This document shows, piece by piece, positions 45,169 to 51,152 of a DNA stretch of 51,152 bases (the first letter of the stretch is position 1; each line of letters begins with the position of its first letter). The stretch is from Nocardia tenerifensis NBRC 101015 (GTDB lineage: Bacteria; Actinomycetota; Actinomycetes; Mycobacteriales; Mycobacteriaceae). The DNA is taken from NCBI RefSeq assembly GCF_000308715.1, contig NZ_BAGH01000298.1, positions 1 through 51,152 on the forward strand, written 5' to 3'. The notes beneath the pieces are model-generated. The model saw only the letters and a program-made list of their open reading frames with translations, did no database searches and was not told where the DNA came from. The position numbers were made by a program, and so were the translations under genes.

Positions 45169-45220
45169 GATTCAACAGTACCGAGCGCCGGTGACAGCTC
45201 CCCTCCGCCGCGGGAACCCC

Positions 45221-45664
45221 TTACTCGCCGCGCGCGTAGCGGACCGACGCGGCGACGGCCTCCACATCGAGGTTCAGGCTCGGGTCACGGTCCTGAACCT
45301 CCTGGAACTCCAGCATCGCGTCGTCGAAGGTGCTGCGGCGGGCGGAGCTGATGAGGCTGCGGCGCACGTAGTCGCCGAGGGGCTGACCGGTGGCGTAGGC
45401 GCGGCGGCCGAAGGCGGCGAGGGCGTCGGCGGGCAGGTCGTAGACGTCGAGCAGGGCGACGGCGGCGGCGTCGATCTCGGGGATGAACTCGCGACCCTCG
45501 GCCTCCAGGAACTCCACGATCGTATCGTCGGCGCAGCGGGCGCGGGCCAGCGCGATCAGTTCCGCGCGGAGGTAGCCCAGCAGCGGCAGCCCGGCGGCGC
45601 GGGCTCGCCGCCGCAGCACGGTGAGGTCGGCGTCCGGCAGATCGTTCACGGTCAGGTCGGCCAT
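45221..45664 (-). CDS. orphan protein with two FitA/VapB-like ribbon-helix-helix repeats
   Basis: 147 residues. Residues 4-40 (LTVNDLPDADLTVLRRRARAA, then LGYLRAELIALA) and residues 72-109 (LDVYDLPADALAAFGRRAYAT, then LGDYVRRSLISSA) are two copies of the same ribbon-helix-helix pattern seen at the N-terminus of FitA/VapB antitoxins. The segment between them resembles an antitoxin tail (EFLEAEGREF). No PIN toxin gene is next to it. A tandem RHH protein could act as a pseudo-dimeric DNA-binding regulator or a relic antitoxin. Confidence 0.7.
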   Translation of the reverse strand: MADLTVNDLPDADLTVLRRRARAAGLPLLGYLRAELIALARARCADDTIVEFLEAEGREFIPEIDAAAVALLDVYDLPADALAAFGRRAYATGQPLGDYVRRSLISSARRSTFDDAMLEFQEVQDRDPSLNLDVEAVAASVRYARGE

Positions 45665-45736
45665 GCCCGCCAGCCTAACCCGGCGGGCCCGGACACACCG
45701 CCGGGCCCGCGCTGATCGACTGTCCCCCTTGGCAAC

Positions 45737-46771
45737 TCAGCCGAAGAACGCCTCGGCCTCGCGGTAACGCTCGGCAGGCACCCGCTTGAGCTGCTTGGTC
45801 GCCTCCGCCAGCGGGACGAGGTCGATGTCGGCGCCGTGCAGGGCGACCATCTGCCCGAACTGGCCCGCGTGCACCGCCTCGGCGGCGTGCAGGCCGAACC
45901 TGGTGGCGAGCACCCGGTCGTACGGCGTGGGGCTGCCGCCGCGCTGCACGTGGCCGAGCACCGTGGTGCGCACCTCCTTGCCGATGCGGCGTTCGATCTC
46001 CGCGCCGAGCTGCTGGGCGACCCCGGTGAACCGTTCGTGCCCGAACTCGTCGATGCCGCCCGCGCGCAGCGTGAACCCGGAGCCCTCCGCGGGGTGCGAG
46101 CCCTCGGCGACCACGCAGATGAAGTGCTTGTCGCCGCGCTGGAAGCGGCGCTTGATCATGGTGCACACCTCGTCCACGTCGAAGGGCACCTCGGGCACCA
46201 GGGTCAGGTGCGCGCCGGCCGCCATGCCCGCGTTCACCGCGATCCAGCCCGCGTGCCTGCCCATCACCTCGACCAGCATCACGCGCTGATGCGACTCCGC
46301 GGTGGTGTGCAGCCGGTCGATCGCCTCGCTGGCGATGCTCAGCGCGGTGTCGTGGCCGAAAGTGACGTCGGTGCAGTCGATGTCGTTGTCGATGGTCTTC
46401 GGCACGCCGACGACCGGCACGCCCTCGTCGGACAGCCAGCTCGCCGCGGTGAGCGTGCCCTCGCCGCCGATCGGGATGAGCGCGTCGATGCCGTTGTCGT
46501 CGAGGGTCTGCTTGATCCGGCCGAGCCCGGCGCGCAGCACGTCGGGGTTGGTGCGGGCGGTGCCGAGGATGGTGCCGCCCTTGGCGAGCAGGCGGTCGGT
46601 GCGGTCGTCGTTGTGGATGTGGATCTTGCGATCCTCCAGTAAGCCGCGCCAACCGTCCTCGAACCCGACGATCGCGTCGTTGTAGCGGCCGTTCGCGGTG
46701 CGAACGACGGCACGAATGACGGCGTTCAGTCCAGGGCAGTCTCCGCCTCCGGTCAAGACTCCGATGCGCAT
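45737..46771 (-). CDS. pfkA: 6-phosphofructokinase
   Basis: 344 residues from ATG 46771 ([16 protein letters not shown]). Patterns: [16 protein letters not shown] at the N-terminus, PIGGEGTL (Gly at the position that separates ATP- from PPi-using enzymes), PKTIDNDI with the catalytic Asp, EVMGRHAGW and [14 protein letters not shown]. The combination Gly104-type plus Lys in PKT is that of ATP-dependent actinobacterial PFKs evolved from the PPi-dependent branch. Catalyses the committed step of glycolysis. The longer open frame to 47374 is antisense to the kinase gene. Confidence 0.95.
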   Translation of the reverse strand: MRIGVLTGGGDCPGLNAVIRAVVRTANGRYNDAIVGFEDGWRGLLEDRKIHIHNDDRTDRLLAKGGTILGTARTNPDVLRAGLGRIKQTLDDNGIDALIPIGGEGTLTAASWLSDEGVPVVGVPKTIDNDIDCTDVTFGHDTALSIASEAIDRLHTTAESHQRVMLVEVMGRHAGWIAVNAGMAAGAHLTLVPEVPFDVDEVCTMIKRRFQRGDKHFICVVAEGSHPAEGSGFTLRAGGIDEFGHERFTGVAQQLGAEIERRIGKEVRTTVLGHVQRGGSPTPYDRVLATRFGLHAAEAVHAGQFGQMVALHGADIDLVPLAEATKQLKRVPAERYREAEAFFG

Positions 46772-46872
46772 GGCCGCTATCTTGCCCCGCCGAGCCGCGG
46801 ATGGCAGGACGACCCCCGTGAAGCCCAGGTGGCGGCGGCCGTGACGGCGTGGGCCAAGCGTTTTCGCGGCGT

Positions 46873-48561
46873 TCAGTAGATGTAGACGATCGCGCTCTCC
46901 CCGCCGGTGCAGGTGACCAAGCCGTCGCGGGTGACGCAGTCCATGGTGTAGTCCTGCTGCCTTGCGGGGCTGAACGCGGTGACCTGACGGGTGCCGTCGG
47001 CGTCGGAGCCCTCGCCGTAGGCCTTGCGGAGCTCCTCGGCGAACTCGCACGAGGTGAACGAGTTTCCGATCGCGGAGTAGGTGAAGCGACCCGCGGGCGG
47101 GTATTTCGTCGCGCAGCCCTTGGCGGTGGTGGGTACGGGTGCGAGTGTCGGGCCGGCCGAGCGGGAGACGAACGCGTCCCGGTTCAGCCAGCCGGCGACA
47201 CCCGCGAGCGCGAACACGACGACGAGCGCGGCGGCCACCCGGGGCCATTTCGCGCGCTTCGACGGGCTCGGCGGCTTCGCGGGTTCCTCGGCGCGGGCCG
47301 GTGGGACCGTGTCCGGGCGCGGGCCGGTGTCCTGTCTCGAGCCGGTGCCCGACCTCGGGTCGGTATCCGACCATGGGCCGGTATCAGGACGCGGGCCGGT
47401 ATCCGGACGCGGGCCTGTATCCGGACGCGGGCCGGTATCCGGACGCGGGCCGGTATCCGGACGTTCAACGCGCCCGTGGTTCGGAAGAGGTTCGCGCCGA
47501 ATAGGTTCGGAGCGACGGCCGGCCTCGCGACCCGTTTCCTGCGGCCGCACAACGCGGTTCGATCCGGGCGAACGCGGCGCCGGCTGCCGCGCGATGGCGT
47601 CCGTCGGGCGCGCGTTCGCGTTCAACTGATCGGGCCCGAAGTTCGGAAAGACCACGGTCGGCGGCGCTTTCGGCCGGACCAGCCCCATGCGGTCGGTCGG
47701 CAGCTCCGTCACCGCGACGACGGCCCGGCCGGTCAGCGCCGACTTCGCCGCCGACGCCAGCCCGCCCGCGGTCGAGTAGCGGTCCGTCGGCCGCTTGGCC
47801 ATCCCGCGCGCGATCACCTCGTCCAAGGCCGCGGGCACGCCGCGGCGGGCGGCGCTCGGCCGCGGCGGTGGCAGCGAAAGGTGCGAGTGGATGAGCACAC
47901 TCATCTCCCCCGCAGGGAAAGGCGTTGTGCCGGTGAGGCATTCGTACAGGACGCAGGCGAGCGAGTAGACGTCGGCCGTGCCGGTGACGGGGCCGTTCTC
48001 GAAGCGTTCCGGCGCGATGTAGCTGTAGGAGCCGACCGCGGCGGCCCCGGTCCCGGTCATGTCCGGGTCCTTGGCCGACCTGGCGATGCCGAAGTCGGCG
48101 AGGTAGGCGAAGTCCGAGGCGGTGACGAGGATGTTGGCCGGTTTGACGTCGCGGTGCACCAGCCCCTCGGCGTGCGCGGCGTCGAGCGCGGCGGCGATCT
48201 GCTCGATGATGCCGATGGCGCGGGCCGGGGTCAGTGGGCCGCCCCCGCGCAGCACCGAACGCAGGTCGTGCCCGCGCACCAGCCGCATGTCGATGTAGAG
48301 CACGCCGTCGATCTCGCCCCAGTCGTGGATCGGGATGACGTGCGGTTCGGCCACCCGCGCGGCCGCCTGCGATTCGCGCCGGAACCGCTCCTGGAACATC
48401 GGATCTTTGGCGAGCGTGGTCGGCAGCAGTTTCACCGCGACGACGCGATCCTTCACCGTGTCGTAGGCCTCGTAGACCTCGCCCATCCCGCCGCGGCCAA
48501 GCAGCGAGCGCAGCTCGTAGGGACCGAATCGAGTCCCGATCCTCGTCCGCGGTCCGTCCAC
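46873..48561 (-). CDS. membrane Ser/Thr protein kinase with PDTGPR repeats and extracellular C-terminal module
   Basis: 562 residues. Kinase domain 14-275: Gly loop GRGGMGEVY (22-30), Lys44, HRDVKPAN (136-143), DFG (156-158), APE (183-185). A long Pro/Arg linker (285-435) contains tandem PDTGPR repeats (368-397, again 411-416). One membrane segment (441-458) leads to an external domain (482-562) with four Cys (483, 505, 542, 551) ending YTMDC...[13 protein letters not shown]. It has no PASTA repeats. The external domain recurs in the protein at 49552, suggesting a shared ligand. PknA/B/H-like signalling role. Confidence 0.93.
   Translation of the reverse strand: MDGPRTRIGTRFGPYELRSLLGRGGMGEVYEAYDTVKDRVVAVKLLPTTLAKDPMFQERFRRESQAAARVAEPHVIPIHDWGEIDGVLYIDMRLVRGHDLRSVLRGGGPLTPARAIGIIEQIAAALDAAHAEGLVHRDVKPANILVTASDFAYLADFGIARSAKDPDMTGTGAAAVGSYSYIAPERFENGPVTGTADVYSLACVLYECLTGTTPFPAGEMSVLIHSHLSLPPPRPSAARRGVPAALDEVIARGMAKRPTDRYSTAGGLASAAKSALTGRAVVAVTELPTDRMGLVRPKAPPTVVFPNFGPDQLNANARPTDAIARQPAPRSPGSNRVVRPQETGREAGRRSEPIRREPLPNHGRVERPDTGPRPDTGPRPDTGPRPDTGPRPDTGPWSDTDPRSGTGSRQDTGPRPDTVPPARAEEPAKPPSPSKRAKWPRVAAALVVVFALAGVAGWLNRDAFVSRSAGPTLAPVPTTAKGCATKYPPAGRFTYSAIGNSFTSCEFAEELRKAYGEGSDADGTRQVTAFSPARQQDYTMDCVTRDGLVTCTGGESAIVYIY
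47370..47460 (-). repeat. 18-bp in-frame tandem repeat coding PDTGPR
   Basis: Five consecutive copies of an 18-base unit (plus strand CGGGCCGGTATCCGGACG) with few differences, encoding PDTGPR in the kinase linker; a diverged copy lies near 47310-47335. Repeat number may vary between strains by slippage. Confidence 0.85.
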
Positions 48562-48671
48562 CCCGTCACCTCCACCTCACGTGCGCGACCCGGCACACCG
48601 TAGGCCCGGCGACCTACATCCGATACGTCGGGATTTTCTGGGGTACCCGTTACCCGGTCAAGTCAGTCGGA

Positions 48672-49562
48672 TCAGGCGGGGCAGCGACCGCCGGACAGCT
48701 CGCTCAAATGCTGGGAGACCACGGCCGACAGCTTGTCCAGCATGGTCATTCCGTCGGAGAACGCGCCGGAATCCGGCTGCGCGGCGAACGCGATCGCGAT
48801 CTGCCCGGACGGGGCCGAGATCAGCCCGAACTGCCGCACCAGGTACGCGCCGGAGGCGTCCGGACCCCAGCCGCCCTTGAACTCCGCGCCGCTGAACGCG
48901 CCGAGACCCCAGCGCTGCGCCGACTGGATCTGCTCCATCAGATCGATCACCGGCGCGGACTGCGGCAGGCACGGCAGCCGCGAGGCGAAGCGAACCTGGT
49001 CGGCGAGCGACCAGTCCGCCTGGCCGAACGCCGAGTTCTCGGGTCTGCTCCTGGTGGCGGGCACGGTGGTCTTGGTGTCGCCGCCCTCCCGCAGCACCGA
49101 TTGAACCGCCTGCGCCGCTTCCTGATTGGAGCCCAGCGACTGCCACAGGGTGTCGGCCGCGGTGTTGTCGGACGCGGTGATCGCGGCCGTGGCGGCGTAG
49201 CTGGGCGTGCCGCCGTTGTGGCGCATCGCGGCGATCGTCAACGGCACCTTCATGGTCGACCAGGCGGGGCCGGTGGTCCAGTCGCCGAAGCTGACCACCT
49301 GATCGCCGCCGACCGGCATGATCGCCATGCCCATGTGGCCGCGCACGCCGGCCTGGAGCTCGGCGACGCCGGCGGCGAGGGTGCCGGGAACCGTGATGGA
49401 CAGACCCTTCTGGTCCGCGTGCGACGCGGCCGCGGTGATGCTGGTCTCGTCCGAGGCCGAACTGTCGGAGCCGGAACCGCATCCGGCCGTGAGGAATACG
49501 GCTAATGCCGCGCAGCCCAATGCCTTTCGCACTCGAGCCGCGCGGGATCGCTCAATATACAT
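48672..49562 (-). CDS. serine beta-lactamase-fold lipoprotein
   Basis: 296 residues from ATG 49562, which overlaps the end of the upstream gene by 11 bases. Lipobox TAGC (Cys28). It carries the three motifs of serine penicillin-interacting enzymes: STMK (102-105, nucleophile Ser102), SDN (131-133), and KGG (229-231) in place of the usual KTG. Class A-like fold but with no clear Glu166-type omega-loop motif, so it may be a DD-peptidase-like or non-hydrolytic protein rather than a resistance enzyme. Its coupling to the membrane protein upstream suggests a joint envelope role. Confidence 0.82.
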   Translation of the reverse strand: MYIERSRAARVRKALGCAALAVFLTAGCGSGSDSSASDETSITAAASHADQKGLSITVPGTLAAGVAELQAGVRGHMGMAIMPVGGDQVVSFGDWTTGPAWSTMKVPLTIAAMRHNGGTPSYAATAAITASDNTAADTLWQSLGSNQEAAQAVQSVLREGGDTKTTVPATRSRPENSAFGQADWSLADQVRFASRLPCLPQSAPVIDLMEQIQSAQRWGLGAFSGAEFKGGWGPDASGAYLVRQFGLISAPSGQIAIAFAAQPDSGAFSDGMTMLDKLSAVVSQHLSELSGGRCPA

Positions 49563-51152
49563 ACACCACCGCGTTTTCGCCGCCACTGCACGTGACGAGC
49601 TGGCCTTCGCTGAGGCAATCCATCGTGTAGGTCCGGCCGGTCACCGGGCTGGTCGCCACCACCGTGCGCGGGCCCTGCCGCGAGGCCGTGCTCGCGGGGC
49701 TCGTCTCGGCGTACACCCGCCGGACCTCCTCGGCGAACGCGCAGGTGGTCGCGGCGGATCCGGTGGCGGACTTGGTGAATGAGCCCGAGGCCGAGCTGCC
49801 CTGGTTGCAGGGCTTCGCGCCCGCGGGCAGGTTCACCGTCGTCGTCGAGGGCTTGGCCGGGGTGGACGCGACCGGCGGCGCCGACGAGCTGCCCGGCGCG
49901 GGGGCCTGGGGGGCCGCGGTCGGCACCGGGGCGCCGGCCTGCTGCTCCGTCGGCTGCGCGACGTTACGGGAGCTGAACACCTGCCAGCCGATCGCGCCGA
50001 CGACGGCGATCACCACGATCACCACCACGCCGACGAGAATCGGCAGCACGACGGAGCGGCGCTTGCCGGACGAGGCGTACGGGTCTTCCTCCGGGCCGTA
50101 GTCGTCGTAGTCGTCCGCGTAACCCTGCTCCGCGTACTCGGTCTGGCTCGCGTAGTTGCTCTGCTGCGGATAGTCGGCGCGGGCGTGACCGCCTTCGGCC
50201 GGATACCCGGCGTGGCCGTAGTACTCGTCGGGCGCGGAGTAGGCCTCCGGCGCGGAGTAAGCGGCCGGGGCCGAATAGACCTGGGTGGCCGAGTGATCGG
50301 GCGGGAAGTCGTCGGCCGGCGGTGACCGCCGGTAGTCCGGCGCGTCCGGGAACCGCGTCGTCTCGTACTGCTCGGCGGCCGAATAGGCTTGCCCGCCCAC
50401 GTAATCCTGCGAGTACGCCTGCGCGCCAGGATGTTCGGCGTACGGCTGTTCCGTATACGCCTGTGCGCCAGGGTGATACGGCGGCTCGGGTTGGTCCCCA
50501 TACTGCTGCTCGGAGTAGGCCTGGGCGCCGTACGGCCGCCCCTCGGGCTGCTCCGCGAACGGATGTCCCCCGGACCGATCCGCGTACAGGCCGCCCTCGG
50601 AGTTACCCGTGAAGGGCTTGTCCGGGCTGCCTTCGGGCTGTCCCGAGAAAGACTGATCCTCGAAGGGATCTCTTCCAGGCTGATCCGAATATGGCCGTCC
50701 CCCGGTTCGATTCGAGTACGACCCGGGCTCGCCAGGGTAGGGCCGACCAGCGGACTGATCCGAGTACTCACCGGGCGGTTCCGCGTAGGGCCTGCCCCCA
50801 GGCTGATCCGGAAACGCACCGCCTTCGGCAGATGGCCGCCCCTCGGACTGACCGGCGTAAGGCTGGCTTCGGTCCGAATACGGCTGTCCCCCAGCCTGAT
50901 CTGGATACGGCCGATCACCCGAGTACGCCTGCCCGCCCGCTTGTTCGGAGTACAGATGCGCGTCGGGGAACGGACGCACCGGCGGCAGGCCCTGATCCGG
51001 CGTCCAGCGCGGGGGCGGCCCGAACGACGGCGCGGGCTCCGGCTCCGACGACAGCGTGGTGAACTGAATCTCGGTCGGCCGCACCACGGTCGGCGCGCCG
51101 GGCAGGATCACGGCGGAGATCTCGCCCGTCGACTCCGGCGGCACCGCGCCCG
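49552..51152 (-). CDS. Tyr/Pro/Gln-rich membrane protein with kinase-type C-terminal module (5' end outside window)
   Basis: At least 532 residues; the frame is open to the window edge. About 330 residues are low complexity, made of imperfect repeats near AYSEQPGGxPY. There is then one membrane segment (VVLPILVGVVVIVVIAVVGAIGW), a Pro/Ala/Ser linker, and an external C-terminal domain with four Cys that ends YTMDCLSEGQLVTCSGGENAVVYVY. That domain aligns closely with the end of the Ser/Thr kinase at 46873. No kinase motifs are visible, but the missing N-terminus could hold one. Confidence 0.8.
   Translation of the reverse strand, partial: GAVPPESTGEISAVILPGAPTVVRPTEIQFTTLSSEPEPAPSFGPPPRWTPDQGLPPVRPFPDAHLYSEQAGGQAYSGDRPYPDQAGGQPYSDRSQPYAGQSEGRPSAEGGAFPDQPGGRPYAEPPGEYSDQSAGRPYPGEPGSYSNRTGGRPYSDQPGRDPFEDQSFSGQPEGSPDKPFTGNSEGGLYADRSGGHPFAEQPEGRPYGAQAYSEQQYGDQPEPPYHPGAQAYTEQPYAEHPGAQAYSQDYVGGQAYSAAEQYETTRFPDAPDYRRSPPADDFPPDHSATQVYSAPAAYSAPEAYSAPDEYYGHAGYPAEGGHARADYPQQSNYASQTEYAEQGYADDYDDYGPEEDPYASSGKRRSVVLPILVGVVVIVVIAVVGAIGWQVFSSRNVAQPTEQQAGAPVPTAAPQAPAPGSSSAPPVASTPAKPSTTTVNLPAGAKPCNQGSSASGSFTKSATGSAATTCAFAEEVRRVYAETSPASTASRQGPRTVVATSPVTGRTYTMDCLSEGQLVTCSGGENAVVYVY

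Noticed and set aside
47370..47460. Possible CRISPR-like short repeats
   Set aside because: The 18-base units are contiguous, with no spacers, and are in frame with the kinase, coding PDTGPR.

Overview
The window is high-GC actinobacterial chromosome, most likely Nocardia or a close relative (Mycobacteriales). Evidence: strong G/C third-position bias, GTG/TTG starts, and a gene neighbourhood (ilvC-ilvN-ilvB, CFP-6-like PH protein, DoxX, LppZ-like lipoprotein, gatB, pfkA) that follows the Mycobacterium tuberculosis Rv3001c-Rv3010c order as I remember it, with ilvD placed inside it.

Layout. (1) 1-3028: end of an MFS exporter, an RlaP-type nucleotidyltransferase, a divergent HxlR regulator / RibD-like reductase pair, and a cold-shock protein. 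(2) 3538-14256: a complete myo-inositol catabolism and uptake locus. Eight minus-strand genes (inosose dehydratase-like, sugar-binding lipoprotein, permease, ATPase, iolC, a Cgl0159-like aldolase, iolB, iolD) run as one tight operon. A LacI regulator and iolG diverge from it. Three near-identical palindromes (core AGCGCT) lie in the divergent region, one directly abutting a good -35/-10 pair.

(3) 14284-28824: a defence island with visibly lower GC and irregular codon use. It holds a PIN-like nuclease / winged-helix / HNH nuclease operon; a C5-cytosine methyltransferase; a divergent Vsr mismatch endonuclease; a 1816-residue DUF1998 superfamily 2 helicase translationally linked to two unrecognised proteins (320 and about 675 aa); and a clear homologue of the type IIE restriction enzyme NaeI. 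I read this as a NaeI-type (GCCGGC) restriction-modification-repair set merged with a helicase module that resembles Druantia type II. This is the most interesting part of the window.

(4) 28859-33067: a CoxE-like VWA protein with a MoxR ATPase, an F420/FMN-type PPOX protein, two small secreted proteins with related signal peptides, and a VOC protein. (5) 33118-39884: branched-chain amino-acid synthesis (ilvC, ilvN, ilvB; ilvD apart). ilvB is preceded by a 17-codon leader peptide with a Leu-Leu-Val-Ile run and a terminator hairpin with a T6 tract, a classical attenuator. (6) 39967-51152: DoxX, LppZ-like lipoprotein, gatB, a lipoprotein hydrolase, an orphan protein made of two ribbon-helix-helix-like repeats, pfkA, a Ser/Thr kinase, a beta-lactamase-fold lipoprotein and a truncated Tyr/Pro-rich membrane protein. 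The kinase and the last protein share the same C-terminal extracellular module.

Several convergent pairs are separated by strong GC-rich bidirectional hairpin terminators. No rRNA, tRNA, CRISPR array or insertion sequence was recognised.
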